Position numbers and translations under genes: made by a program. Positions 1 through 8,891 of a DNA stretch of 64,000 bases are shown piece after piece. The notes beneath the pieces were generated by a model that was not told where the DNA came from, did no database searches, and was given only the letters and a program-made list of their open reading frames with translations. This DNA is from Streptomyces hygroscopicus subsp. hygroscopicus. GTDB lineage: Bacteria > Actinomycetota > Actinomycetes > Streptomycetales > Streptomycetaceae. The first letter of the stretch is position 1. Every line of letters begins with the position of its first letter. Location of the stretch: assembly GCF_030269125.1 (NCBI RefSeq), contig NZ_BSSM01000020.1, forward strand, positions 1 to 64,000, written 5' to 3'.

Positions 1-185
1 TGGCCCGCACCGCCTCCGCGGCCTGCCGGTCGGTCAGCCTCTCCACGAACTGCAACACCAGCACGAGCGCGAGCCGACCCGGGGACCAGGCGGGCTTGCC
101 CCGGGCCGGGAAGAGGTCCTTGAACTCAACGTCGGCCTTCAAGACCACAACCGGGTCTTGAAGGCCGACGTCACGCAGGCCCCGA
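1..185 (-). pseudogene. IS1182/IS5-like transposase, N-terminal fragment (cut by window edge)
   Basis: Read on the minus strand, one frame encodes the motifs DVEFKDLFPARGKPAWSPGR and LVLQFVERLTDRQAAEAVRA, in that order. These are the typical N-terminal domain of IS1182/IS5-group transposases (DUF772). The frame runs out at position 1, so the rest lies outside the window. Towards the 5' end (about 130-190) the usual start is missing and a long inverted repeat takes its place, so the gene may be truncated or rearranged there. No second transposon end or target duplication can be seen. The family assignment is by motif recognition; whether the element is intact cannot be judged from this window. 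Confidence 0.7.
130..170. repeat. 17-bp perfect inverted repeat at the transposase 5' end
   Basis: Left arm 130-146 and right arm 154-170 are exact reverse complements, separated by 7 bases. The repeat lies inside the reading frame of the transposase fragment and upstream of its conserved motif. It could be a snap-back duplication formed during decay of the element, or a transcriptional barrier protecting the transposase gene from outside transcription. Confidence 0.75.
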
Positions 186-397
186 ATTAACCAACAGCGT
201 CCGGTTTCTCCGGAGCGGGGCCCACGTGTTCGTACCGCCGGGTCTGTCCGTTTTCCACCGCCTTTTCAGTGACGCCGCGCACTTTCGGTACCTGATTCCG
301 CATGCAAACGGAGCGCTTGGGCAGGGGGCCACGGTCCCTGAGCCCGCCCTTCGCGTGACACAGGGGCGCCGAACAGTAACGGAAGGCGACACCGATC

Positions 398-1921
398 ATG
401 GCGGAAAGCAGCACGGCCCGACAGACCCGGGCGACCATCCACGTGGCAGGCGAGTGGCTGGCGGCGATCTCCGGGGCGACCCGGGAGATCCTCGACCCCG
501 CGGACGCCCGGCCGTTCGCCGTGGTCGCGGAGGGGGACGAGAAGGACGCCGACAGCGCCGTGGCCGCGGCCCGGCAGGCGTTCGACGACGGCCCCTGGCC
601 CCGCACCCCCGTCGCCGAGCGCGCCGCCCTGCTGCGCCGCGTCGCCGACCTCCTCGTACGCGATCGCGAAGCACTCGGCCGCCTGGAGGCCCAGGACGCG
701 GGCAAGACCGTGGAAGAGGGCCGGATCGACGTCGACTGCGTCGCCGACGCCTTCCGCTACTTCGCCGACCTGGTGGCCGCCGAGGCACCCGGCCGCGTCG
801 TGGACGCCGGCTCGCCCGACGTCCACAGCGTCGTCGTGCACGAGCCGGTCGGCGTCTGCGCGCTGATCACCCCCTGGAACTACCCGCTGCTCCAGGCCAG
901 CTGGAAGATCGCGCCGGCCCTCGCGGCCGGCGACACCTTCGTGGTCAAGCCCAGCGAGATCACCCCGATGACCACCGTCGCGCTGATCGGGCTGCTCGCC
1001 GAGGCCGGGCTGCCCGCGGGCGTCGCCAACCTCGTCACCGGCCCCGGTCACACCGTCGGCGCCCGGCTCGCCGAGCACCCCGACGTGGACCTCGTCTCCT
1101 TCACCGGCGGACTGGCCAGCGGCACCGCGGTCGCCCAGGCCGCCGCCCCGAGCGTGAAGAAGGTCGCCCTCGAACTCGGCGGCAAGAACCCCAACGTGGT
1201 CTTCGCCGACGCGTGCGCCACCGAGGAGGGCTTCGACACCGCCGTCGACCAGGCCCTCAACGCGGCCTTCGTGCACAGCGGCCAGGTCTGCTCGGCCGGC
1301 GGCCGGCTCATCGTGGAGGAGTCGGTGCGCGAACGCTTCGTCGCCGAACTCGCCCGCCGCGCGGAGCGGATCAGGATCGGCCGCGGCACCGAGGACGGCG
1401 TCGAGGTCGGCCCGCTCGTCTCCGAGCGGCAGCGCGCGAAGACCGAGGCGTACGTCGCCTCCGCGCTCGCCGAGGGCGCGGTGCTGCGCTGCGGCGGCCG
1501 GCGCCCCGGACCCGCCCACGAGCGGCCCGGGTCCGGCTACTTCTACGAGCCGACCGTCCTCGACGGCTGCCACCGCGAGATGAGGGTCGTCCGCGAGGAG
1601 GTCTTCGGACCCGTCCTCACCGTCGAGACCTTCACCACCGAGGACGAGGCCGTGCGTCTCGCCAACGACACCGAGTACGGCCTCGCCGGCGCGGTGTGGA
1701 CCGCCGACCCCGGCCGGGCCCGGCGCGTCGCGGCCCGGCTGCGTCACGGCACCGTCTGGATCAACGACTTCCACCCCTACCTGCCGCAGGCGGAGTGGGG
1801 CGGCTTCGGCAAGAGCGGCACCGGCCGCGAGCTGGGCCCCGCCGGGCTCGCCGAGTACCGGGAGACGAAGCACGTCTACCAGAACCTCGCGCCGAAGCCG
1901 GTGCGCTGGTTCGCCGGCTGA
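398..1921 (+). CDS. betB: betaine-aldehyde dehydrogenase (ALDH superfamily)
   Basis: NAD(P)-dependent aldehyde dehydrogenase of 507 residues, the normal length for the family. The N-terminal half carries the cofactor-binding fold with the TPWNYP motif. The glutamate motif (ELGGKNP) and the catalytic cysteine (GQVCSAGG) follow in the usual order, and the C-terminus has the EVFGPV motif. The oxidation of betaine aldehyde to glycine betaine is inferred from the next gene, a choline dehydrogenase-like flavoprotein, and from the betaine transporter behind it. ATG at 398 is preceded by GGAAGG about 10 bases upstream. It is the first gene of the osmoprotectant operon. A different aldehyde substrate cannot be excluded from sequence alone. 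Confidence 0.88.
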   Translation: MAESSTARQTRATIHVAGEWLAAISGATREILDPADARPFAVVAEGDEKDADSAVAAARQAFDDGPWPRTPVAERAALLRRVADLLVRDREALGRLEAQDAGKTVEEGRIDVDCVADAFRYFADLVAAEAPGRVVDAGSPDVHSVVVHEPVGVCALITPWNYPLLQASWKIAPALAAGDTFVVKPSEITPMTTVALIGLLAEAGLPAGVANLVTGPGHTVGARLAEHPDVDLVSFTGGLASGTAVAQAAAPSVKKVALELGGKNPNVVFADACATEEGFDTAVDQALNAAFVHSGQVCSAGGRLIVEESVRERFVAELARRAERIRIGRGTEDGVEVGPLVSERQRAKTEAYVASALAEGAVLRCGGRRPGPAHERPGSGYFYEPTVLDGCHREMRVVREEVFGPVLTVETFTTEDEAVRLANDTEYGLAGAVWTADPGRARRVAARLRHGTVWINDFHPYLPQAEWGGFGKSGTGRELGPAGLAEYRETKHVYQNLAPKPVRWFAG

Positions 1922-1940
1922 GCCCGACGCCGCCCGCCCG

Positions 1941-2052
1941 CGCCCCGACCCGCCTGCGCCCCGATCCGCCTGCGCCCCGATCCGCCCGCGCCCCGATCCG
2001 GCCGCGCCCCGATCCGGCCGCGCCCCGATCCGGCCGCGCCCCGATCCGGCCG
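1941..2052 (+). repeat. 16-bp tandem repeat, seven copies, between betB and betA
   Basis: Unit CGCCCCGATCCGGCCG, or a one- to three-base variant of it, is repeated head to tail seven times (1941-2052). A degenerate copy sits on each side (1925-1940 and 2053-2068). The last four units are identical. The array fills most of the betB-betA gap. Being 16 bp it is not codon-periodic and probably not translated. It may vary in copy number between strains. Confidence 0.9.
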
Positions 2053-2091
2053 GGCCCCGAGACTCCCGACACCCCCTGGAGCAGTACCCCC

Positions 2092-3630
2092 ATGTCCCAC
2101 ACCCCCCACCTCTACGACTACGTCGTCGTCGGCGGCGGCACCGCGGGCTCGGTCATCGCCTCCCGCCTCACCGAGGACCCCGACGTCACCGTCGCCGTCA
2201 TCGAGGGCGGACCGAGCGACATCGACCGCGAGGACGTCCTCACCCTGCGCCGCTGGCTGGGCCTGCTGGGCGGCGACCTCGACTACGAGTACACGACGGT
2301 CGAGCAGCCGAACGGCAACTCGCACATCCTGCACAGCCGCGCCAAGGTCCTCGGCGGCTGCTCCTCGCACAACACCCTGATCTCCTTCAAGCCGCTGCCC
2401 TCCGACTGGGACGAGTGGGAGCGGGCCGGCGCCGAGGGCTGGGGCGCGGTGCCGATGGAGGCGTACTACGCCCGGCTGCGCAACACCATCGTGCGCGTCG
2501 CCGACAAGGACCAGAACGCCGTCGCCAAGGACTGGATCGACGCGACGAAGACCGCGATCGGCGTCCCCGAGGTGATCGGCTTCAACGACAAGCCGTTCCA
2601 CGAGGGCGTCGGCTTCCTCGACCTCGCCTACCACCCGGAGGACAACAAGCGCTCCTCCGCCTCCGTCGCCTACCTCCACCCGCACATGAAGGCCGGGGAC
2701 CGCCCCAACCTCACCCTGCTGCTGGAGACCTGGGCGTACCGGCTGGAGCTGGACGGCAAGCGCGCCACCGGCGTCCACGTGCGCACCAAGGACGGCGAGG
2801 AGATACTGGTCGGCGCCCGCCGGGAGGTCGTCGTCTGCGCCGGCGCCGTCGACTCGCCGCGCCTCCTGCTGCTGTCCGGCATCGGCCCGAAGCGGGACCT
2901 GGAGGAGCTGGGCATCCCGGTCGCGCATGACCTGCCGGGCGTCGGCGAGAACCTCCAGGACCACCCCGAGTCGGTGATCGTGTGGGAGACCAACCGGCCG
3001 CTGCCGGAGAACTCGGCGATGGACTCCGACGCCGCGCTCTTCGTACGCCGGGACCCGTCGCTCGACGCCCCCGACCTGATGTTCCACTTCTACCAGATCC
3101 CCTTCACCGACCACCCCGAGCGGCTGGGCTACGAACGCCCCGCGCACGGCGTGTCGATGACCCCGAACATCCCCAAGTCCCGTGCGCGCGGCCGTCTTTA
3201 CCTCACGAGCGCGGACCCGCGGGTCAAACCGGCCCTGGACTTCCGCTACTTCACGGACGAGGACGGCTACGACGCGCGCACCCTGGTCGACGGCGTGCGG
3301 ATCGCCCGCGAGATCGCGCGGACCGAGCCGTTCGCCGGCTGGCTCGCGCGCGAGGTCTTCCCCGGCCCCGAGGTCACCGACGACGAGCAGCTCGGCGAGC
3401 TGCTGCGCAAGGCCCACCACACCGTCTACCACCCCGCCGGAACCTGCCGGATGGGCGCCGCTGACGACGAACTCGCCGTGGTCGACCCCGAGTTGAAGAT
3501 CCGGGGCCTCGACGGCATTCGCATCGCCGACGCGTCCGTCTTCCCGACCCTTCCCGCCGTCAACCCGATGATCGGGGTGCTGATGGTCGGGGAGAAGGCC
3601 GTTGACCTGATCGGAGGCGATCGCCGATGA
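2092..3630 (+). CDS. betA: choline dehydrogenase-like GMC oxidoreductase
   Basis: FAD-dependent GMC oxidoreductase of 512 residues. The dinucleotide-binding motif GGGTAGS is near residues 15-21, followed by the acidic end of strand 2 (VIEGG). The C-terminal GMC signature has the active-site His in HPAGTCRMG and the Asn of NPMIG. ATG at 2092 follows the tandem repeat. The stop overlaps the next start (ATGA). Oxidation of choline to betaine aldehyde is inferred from co-transcription with betB and the betaine transporter; GMC enzymes also accept other alcohols. Confidence 0.82.
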   Translation: MSHTPHLYDYVVVGGGTAGSVIASRLTEDPDVTVAVIEGGPSDIDREDVLTLRRWLGLLGGDLDYEYTTVEQPNGNSHILHSRAKVLGGCSSHNTLISFKPLPSDWDEWERAGAEGWGAVPMEAYYARLRNTIVRVADKDQNAVAKDWIDATKTAIGVPEVIGFNDKPFHEGVGFLDLAYHPEDNKRSSASVAYLHPHMKAGDRPNLTLLLETWAYRLELDGKRATGVHVRTKDGEEILVGARREVVVCAGAVDSPRLLLLSGIGPKRDLEELGIPVAHDLPGVGENLQDHPESVIVWETNRPLPENSAMDSDAALFVRRDPSLDAPDLMFHFYQIPFTDHPERLGYERPAHGVSMTPNIPKSRARGRLYLTSADPRVKPALDFRYFTDEDGYDARTLVDGVRIAREIARTEPFAGWLAREVFPGPEVTDDEQLGELLRKAHHTVYHPAGTCRMGAADDELAVVDPELKIRGLDGIRIADASVFPTLPAVNPMIGVLMVGEKAVDLIGGDRR

Positions 3631-4724
3631 CCACCACCGTCCCCACCCGCAAGCCGCCCACCACCGCGGACGCCCCGGTCTTCTCCGTCTCCGGCCTGTG
3701 GAAGGTCTTCGGTCCCAAGCCCGAGCGCGTCCCGGCCGACCCTGACCTCGGCGCCCTCGACGCGGCCGGACTGCGCGCCCGCACCGGCTGCACCGCCGCC
3801 GTCCGCGACGTCTCCTTCGACGTCCGCAGGGGCGAGGTCTTCGTGGTCATGGGCCTGTCCGGCTCCGGCAAGTCCACCCTCGTGCGTTGCCTGACCCGGC
3901 TCATCGAGCCGACCGCGGGCACCATCGCCATCGACGGCGAGGACGTACGGGCCATGGACAAGTCCCGGCTGCGCGAACTGCGCCGCCACCGCGCCGCGAT
4001 GGTCTTCCAGCACTTCGGTCTGCTCCCGCACCGCACCGTGCTCGACAACGTCGCCTACGGTCTGGAGATCCAGGGCGTCGGCAAGGCCGAGCGCCGCGAG
4101 CGCGCCGCCGGGATCGTCGCCAAGGTCGGCCTCGCCGGCCTGGAGCACCGCCGCCCCGGCCAGCTCTCCGGCGGCCAGCGCCAGCGCGTCGGCCTCGCCC
4201 GCGCACTCGCCGTCGACCCCGAAGTGCTGCTCTTCGACGAGCCGTTCAGCGCCCTCGACCCCCTCATCCGCCGCGACATGCAGGACGAGGTGGCCCGCCT
4301 GCACCGCGAGGAGGGCCGCACGATGGTCTTCATCACCCACGACCTCGGCGAGGCCCTCAAGCTCGGCGACCGCATCGCCCTGATGCGCGACGGCCGGGTC
4401 GTCCAGCTCGGCACCCCCGAGGAGATCGTCGGCTCCCCGGCCGACGACTACGTCCGCGAGTTCGTCAGGGACGTACCGCGCGAGCAGGTGCTGACGGCGC
4501 GCACGGCCATGCGCCCCGCCTCCTCCACCGAGACCGGCAGCGGTCCCGCCGTACGCCCGGACGCCACGGTCGCCGAGGCCATCGAAGCCGTGGCCCGCGC
4601 CGGCGAACCGGCCCGGGTGATGGACGAGGGCAAGTGCCTGGGCGTCGTCGGCCACGAGCAGCTGCTGGGCGTGGTGGCCGGTGTGGCCGCCCCCCGGGCC
4701 CGCAGGACCCCGGAGGCCGTCTGA
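3627..4724 (+). CDS. proV: glycine betaine/proline ABC transporter, ATP-binding protein
   Basis: ATPase of a ProU/OpuA-type osmoprotectant importer, 365 residues. Walker A is GLSGSGKST, the signature is LSGGQRQRVGLARAL and Walker B is LLFDEPFSALDP. As in ProV, a stretch of about 30 residues with GLRARTGC separates the first strand from the AVRDVSF strand. The C-terminus after about residue 290 holds only a short, CBS-like segment (about 60 residues), less than the paired CBS domains that sense ionic strength in OpuA. It overlaps betA by 4 bases and the permease by 1 base, so translation is probably coupled. Confidence 0.88.
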   Translation: MTTTVPTRKPPTTADAPVFSVSGLWKVFGPKPERVPADPDLGALDAAGLRARTGCTAAVRDVSFDVRRGEVFVVMGLSGSGKSTLVRCLTRLIEPTAGTIAIDGEDVRAMDKSRLRELRRHRAAMVFQHFGLLPHRTVLDNVAYGLEIQGVGKAERRERAAGIVAKVGLAGLEHRRPGQLSGGQRQRVGLARALAVDPEVLLFDEPFSALDPLIRRDMQDEVARLHREEGRTMVFITHDLGEALKLGDRIALMRDGRVVQLGTPEEIVGSPADDYVREFVRDVPREQVLTARTAMRPASSTETGSGPAVRPDATVAEAIEAVARAGEPARVMDEGKCLGVVGHEQLLGVVAGVAAPRARRTPEAV

Positions 4725-6649
4725 TGGCAGCGCTCACCGTCCCCGTCCTCCGCACCAAGGCCCCCCTCCTCCGGAACCGGGCCGCGGCCAAGCTGCTCCT
4801 GCTCGCCCTGATCACGGCCGTCCTGCTCCCCCTGCTGCACGGCCACAGCTGGCCCCACCACCTCACGGTCAGCCTCACCAGGCCCCTGACCGACGCCAGC
4901 GACTGGATCATCGACAACCGCGACACCCACCCCCTCTTCCTCTACTTCTTCGGCTACGTCAGCAACGCCGTCGTCCTCTCCGTCCGCGCCGTCTACGTCG
5001 CCCTCCTCGCCATCGGCTGGCCGGGCGTCACCGCGCTGGGCGCCCTCGTCGCCTGGCGCGTCGCCGGCCCCCGCCTGGCCGCCGGCACCGCCGCCGCCTT
5101 CCTGGCCTGCGGAGCCCTCGGCATGTGGGAACCGACGATGCAGACCTTCGCGCTGATGGTCGTCGCCGTCCTCGTCTCGGTGCTTCTCGGCGCCGCACTC
5201 GGCCTCGCCGGCGGCCTCTCCGCGCGCCTCGACCGCGCCCTGCGCCCGGTCCTGGACACGATGCAGGTCCTCCCGGCCTTCGCCTACCTCCTCCCCGTCG
5301 TCCTGGTCTTCGGCATCGGCGTCCCCGCGGCCGTCCTCGCCACCGTCGTCTACGCCGCCCCGCCGATGGCCCGCCTCACCGCCCTCGGCCTGCGCGGCGC
5401 CGACCCCGAGGTCCTGGAGGCCGTGGAGTCGCTCGGTGCGACCCGCCGCCAGCGGCTGCTGACCGCCCGTGTCCCGCTGGCCCGCAGGGAACTCCTGCTG
5501 GGCCTCAACCAGACGATCATGATGGCCCTCTCCATGGCCGTCATCGCCTCCGTCATCGGCGCCGGCGGGCTCGGCGACCGCGTCTACCAGGCCCTGTCCA
5601 CGGTCGACGTCGGCCAGGCCCTCGCCGCGGGCATCCCGATCGTGCTGCTCGCCGTGGTCCTCGACCGGGTCACCGGCGCGGCCGGCGCCACCCGGGACGA
5701 GGGGCCCCGGACGATCGGCCGGCCGTACGTGCTCGCCGTCACCGCGGCCGCCGCCCTCGCCGCCCGCCTCCTCGGCGTCCTCGACTGGCCGAACGGCTGG
5801 ACGGTGCGGATCGCCGCCCCGGTCGACCACGCCGTCGACTGGATGACCTCCCACCTCTACTCCGGCGTCCCGGTCGTCGGCGGCACCGCCGACTGGGCGG
5901 CCCACTTCACCACCTGGGTCCTCGACCCGGTCCGCGACGGACTCCAGTGGCTGCCCTGGTGGTCGGTACTGCTGGTCGTCGCCGCCCTCGCCTGGCTGAT
6001 CGGCACCTGGCGCACCGCGCTGACCGCCGTGCTCGCCCTGGCCGCGATCGGCGTGCTCGGCGTGTGGGAACCGTCCCTCGACACCCTCTCCCAGGTGCTC
6101 GCCGCCGTCGCCGTCACCCTCGTGCTCGGCTTCGCCACCGGCATCGCCGCCGCCCGCAGCGACAGGGTGGAGCGCGCCCTGCGGCCGGTCCTGGACGTCT
6201 GCCAGACGATGCCGCAGTTCGTGTACCTGATCCCGGTCGTCGCCCTGTTCGGCGTCGGCCGCGCCCCCGCCGTCGCCGCGGCCGTCGTCTACGCGCTGCC
6301 CGCCGTCGTCCGCATCACCGCCCAGGGCCTGCGCCAGGTCGACCCGGCGGCCCTGGAATCGGCGCGCTCGCTCGGCGCCACCGGCCGCCAGCAGCTGTGG
6401 CAGGTCCAACTCCCGCTCGCCCGACGCGCGTTGCTGCTCGCCGTCAACCAGGGCGTGGTCCTGGTCCTGGCGGTCGTCATCATCGGCGGTCTGGTCGGCG
6501 GCGGCGCCCTCGGCTACGACGTCGCCTTCGGCCTCGCCCAGGGCGACCTGGCGACCGGCCTGGTGGCCGGTGCCGCCATCGTCTGCCTGGGCCTGGCGCT
6601 GGACCGGGTCACCCAGCCGACCGGGCGCCGCCCGAGGAAGGGAGCCTGA
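4724..6649 (+). CDS. proW: glycine betaine ABC transporter permease, two fused ProW domains
   Basis: Membrane protein of 641 residues made of two tandem binding-protein-dependent permease domains, about residues 125-320 and 440-635. Each is preceded by a transmembrane lead-in. Each copy has the same order of landmarks: WEPxxxT, ALRPVLD, QxxPxFxYLxPVV, EAxESLGAT (EALE/ESARSLGAT in the second) and a terminal LDRVT. Most ProW proteins are about 300-350 residues with one domain and dimerise, so this single chain would form the whole channel. ATG 4724 overlaps the proV stop (TGATG), and proX starts 1 base after its stop. Confidence 0.85.
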   Translation: MAALTVPVLRTKAPLLRNRAAAKLLLLALITAVLLPLLHGHSWPHHLTVSLTRPLTDASDWIIDNRDTHPLFLYFFGYVSNAVVLSVRAVYVALLAIGWPGVTALGALVAWRVAGPRLAAGTAAAFLACGALGMWEPTMQTFALMVVAVLVSVLLGAALGLAGGLSARLDRALRPVLDTMQVLPAFAYLLPVVLVFGIGVPAAVLATVVYAAPPMARLTALGLRGADPEVLEAVESLGATRRQRLLTARVPLARRELLLGLNQTIMMALSMAVIASVIGAGGLGDRVYQALSTVDVGQALAAGIPIVLLAVVLDRVTGAAGATRDEGPRTIGRPYVLAVTAAAALAARLLGVLDWPNGWTVRIAAPVDHAVDWMTSHLYSGVPVVGGTADWAAHFTTWVLDPVRDGLQWLPWWSVLLVVAALAWLIGTWRTALTAVLALAAIGVLGVWEPSLDTLSQVLAAVAVTLVLGFATGIAAARSDRVERALRPVLDVCQTMPQFVYLIPVVALFGVGRAPAVAAAVVYALPAVVRITAQGLRQVDPAALESARSLGATGRQQLWQVQLPLARRALLLAVNQGVVLVLAVVIIGGLVGGGALGYDVAFGLAQGDLATGLVAGAAIVCLGLALDRVTQPTGRRPRKGA

Positions 6650-6650
6650 C

Positions 6651-7610
6651 ATGCGGACCCGACCGCGTACGACGATCCCGGTCGCCCTCGCCGTGCTGGG
6701 CCTGGCCGGCGGCTGCGGCGCCGCCGACATGACCGAGCAGGCCAGCCCGTTCGCCCACACCGGCGGCGGCAGGAGCGTCACGCTGTCCGTGCAGTCCTGG
6801 GTGGGCGCCGAGTCCAACGTGGCCGTCGCCCGGTACCTGCTGGAGCACAAGCTCGGCTACCGCGTCGACACCGTCCAGGTGGACGAGGTGCCCGCGTGGG
6901 ACGCGCTGAGCCAGGGCCGCGTCGACGCCATCCTGGAGGACTGGGGCCACCCGGACCAGGAGAAGCGGTACGTCGAGGACAAGAAGACCATCGCGCGCGC
7001 CGGCGATCTCGGGGTGACCGGTCACATCGGCTGGTTCGTGCCGACGTACCTCGTCAGGCAGCACCCCGACATCACCGACTGGCACAACCTGGACAAGTAC
7101 GCCTCCCTCTTCCGCACCGCGGAGAGCGGCGGCAAGGGCCAGCTGATGGACGGCTCCCCGTCCTACGTCACCAACGACAAGGCGCTGGTGAAGAACCTGA
7201 GGCTGGACTACCAGGTCGTCTTCGCCGGTTCCGAGGCGGCGCAGATCACCCAGATGAAGCAGTTCGCCAAGGAGAGGAAGCCCTTCCTGACGTACTGGTA
7301 CTCGCCGCAGTGGCTGTTCAGGAAGGTCCCGATGACCGAGGTGAAGCTGCCGCCGTACAAGGACGGCTGCGACGCGGACGCGGCGAAGATCGCCTGCGCC
7401 TACCCGCGCACCCCGCTCCAGAAGTACCTCAACGCGGACTTCGCCAGGTCGGGCGGCAAGGCGGCGGAGTTCCTGAAGAAGTTCCGCTGGACCACCGACG
7501 ACCAGAACGAGGTCTCCCTCCTGATCGCCCAGGACAAACTGTCCCCCGACCAGGCGGCCGCGAAGTGGGTGGACGGCCACCCCTCCGTCTGGAAGCGGTG
7601 GCTGTCCTGA
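6651..7610 (+). CDS. proX: glycine betaine-binding lipoprotein (ProX/OpuAC type)
   Basis: Substrate-binding protein of 319 residues with an N-terminal signal peptide ending in LAGGC, a slightly unusual lipobox with Ala at -3. The mature part matches OpuAC-type binding proteins and has many aromatic motifs (SVQSWVG, DWGHPD, IGWFVPTYL, YWYSPQWLF). Such residues form the cage that holds the quaternary ammonium group in this family. It is the last gene of the five-gene operon. Which betaine or choline-like ligand it prefers cannot be read from sequence. Confidence 0.87.
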   Translation: MRTRPRTTIPVALAVLGLAGGCGAADMTEQASPFAHTGGGRSVTLSVQSWVGAESNVAVARYLLEHKLGYRVDTVQVDEVPAWDALSQGRVDAILEDWGHPDQEKRYVEDKKTIARAGDLGVTGHIGWFVPTYLVRQHPDITDWHNLDKYASLFRTAESGGKGQLMDGSPSYVTNDKALVKNLRLDYQVVFAGSEAAQITQMKQFAKERKPFLTYWYSPQWLFRKVPMTEVKLPPYKDGCDADAAKIACAYPRTPLQKYLNADFARSGGKAAEFLKKFRWTTDDQNEVSLLIAQDKLSPDQAAAKWVDGHPSVWKRWLS

Positions 7611-7616
7611 ACGTCC

Positions 7617-8351
7617 TCAGGGAACGAGGCCAGCGGCGGTCTCCCGCAGCGCCGCCATAGCCTTGCGCTGGAGCCCCGGCCCGAACGTGATCCGGGTGGC
7701 CCCGAGTTCGCCGAGCGCGGCGGGCGAGGGGCCGCCCGTGTCCAGGCGGGCCAGCGCGTTCAGCGGTCCCTCGATCCCGGCGCGCAGCAGGGGCAGTACG
7801 TCCGCCGGGGCCATGATCGGATACACGCAGTCGGCGCCCGCCGCCACGTACGACGCCGCCCGCTCGATGGCGCGTTCGGGATCGCCGTCGCCGTGCACGA
7901 AGGTGTCGACGCGGGCGTTGAGGAAGATCCGCCCGGCGGCGGCCTCCCGGAACCCCGCCAGGTAGTCCGCGTGCTCCCGCGGGTCCTTGAGCACGCCCCC
8001 GGTGGAGTCCTCGATGTTGCAGCCGACGACCCCCGCCGCCAGCAGCCGCTCCACCAGCTCCGCCGGGGCGATCCCGTAGCCGTCCTCGACGTCCGCCGTG
8101 ACCGGCACGTCCACCGCCCGCGCGATCCTGGTGACCGCTGCGAACATCTCGTCCGCCGGGAGGTGCCCGTCCTCGTACCCGAGCGCGGCGGCGACCCCCG
8201 CGCTCGGGGTGGCCAGGGCCGGGAACCCCGCCTGCGCGAGGGCCCGCGCGCTGGCCGCGTCCCAGGGGCCGGGCAGGATCAGCGGATCACCGTGCGGGCG
8301 CCCCCGGTGCAGCGCGCGGAACGCCTCCGCCTTGCCCGGAGCCGCGGTCAC
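7617..8351 (-). CDS. isocitrate lyase/PEP mutase family protein
   Basis: 244-residue TIM-barrel protein of the PEP mutase/isocitrate lyase superfamily. Visible family features are GPWDAASARAL with the AGFPALATPS strand near the N-terminus, the metal-binding ADVEDGYG, and NIEDSTGG followed by NARVDTF. The KKCGH-type cysteine loop of true isocitrate lyases is absent, so it is more likely a phosphonomutase, 2-methylisocitrate lyase-like or oxaloacetate-hydrolase-like enzyme; the reaction is unknown. GTG at 8351 was chosen because it overlaps the upstream stop by 4 bases (GTGA). Longer in-frame starts would run through the AhpD-like gene. Its 3' end faces proX. Confidence 0.78.
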   Translation of the reverse strand: MTAAPGKAEAFRALHRGRPHGDPLILPGPWDAASARALAQAGFPALATPSAGVAAALGYEDGHLPADEMFAAVTRIARAVDVPVTADVEDGYGIAPAELVERLLAAGVVGCNIEDSTGGVLKDPREHADYLAGFREAAAGRIFLNARVDTFVHGDGDPERAIERAASYVAAGADCVYPIMAPADVLPLLRAGIEGPLNALARLDTGGPSPAALGELGATRITFGPGLQRKAMAALRETAAGLVP

Positions 8352-8845
8352 CGGTGCTGCCCCGGCTGGTAGTGGCCCGGGGTCATCCGGCAGGTGACGC
8401 CGAACCGGTTCCAGGCGTTGATCACCGTGATCGCGGCGATCAGACGGGCCAGCTCCGGCTCGTCGAACTGCTTGGCGGCCCGCTCGTACACGTCGTCCGG
8501 CACGAAGCCGTCGGTGAGCACCGTGACCGCCTCGGTCAGCTCGATCGCCGCCAGCTCCTTCTCCGTGTAGAAGTGCCGCGACTCCTCCCACGCGCCGAGC
8601 TGGATGATCCGCTCCACACTCTCCCCGGCCGCCAGGGCGTCCTTGGTGTGCATGTCCAGGCAGAAGGCGCAGTGGTTGAGCTGCGAGGCGCGGATCTTCA
8701 CCAGTTCGAGCAGCTTCGGGTCGATCCCCTGCCGGGCGGCGATGTCCAGCCGGACCATCGCCTTGTACACGTCAGGGGCGTGCTCGCTCCAGTTCAGGCG
8801 GGGGGCGTGCTCGGTGGCGTACTCGGTGTTCTCGTCCGTGTTCAT
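8348..8845 (-). CDS. carboxymuconolactone decarboxylase/AhpD-like protein
   Basis: 165-residue alpha-helical protein of the AhpD/CMD superfamily. It carries the redox motif HCAFCLDMHTKDA (CxxC plus the downstream His), which in AhpD-type peroxidases performs thiol-dependent peroxide reduction. It is translationally coupled to the PEP-mutase-like gene and divergent from a MocR regulator 46 bases away. A TAGGTT hexamer lies 6 bases before the ATG on the minus strand, which suggests a leaderless message. The physiological substrate is unknown. Confidence 0.85.
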   Translation of the reverse strand: MNTDENTEYATEHAPRLNWSEHAPDVYKAMVRLDIAARQGIDPKLLELVKIRASQLNHCAFCLDMHTKDALAAGESVERIIQLGAWEESRHFYTEKELAAIELTEAVTVLTDGFVPDDVYERAAKQFDEPELARLIAAITVINAWNRFGVTCRMTPGHYQPGQHR

Positions 8846-8891
8846 GCCTCCAACCTAGAAGCGAGGCAGCCCAGGGGTATGGTCCATTTCC

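Noticed and set aside
1941..2052. CRISPR array
   Set aside because: The units are 16 bp, head to tail without spacers, and no cas genes are present.
4448..6850. 800-codon open frame on the minus strand opposite the betaine permease
   Set aside because: It is antisense to well-supported proV/proW genes, rich in Gly/Asp/Arg/His as expected of an antisense shadow in high-GC DNA, and has no domain.
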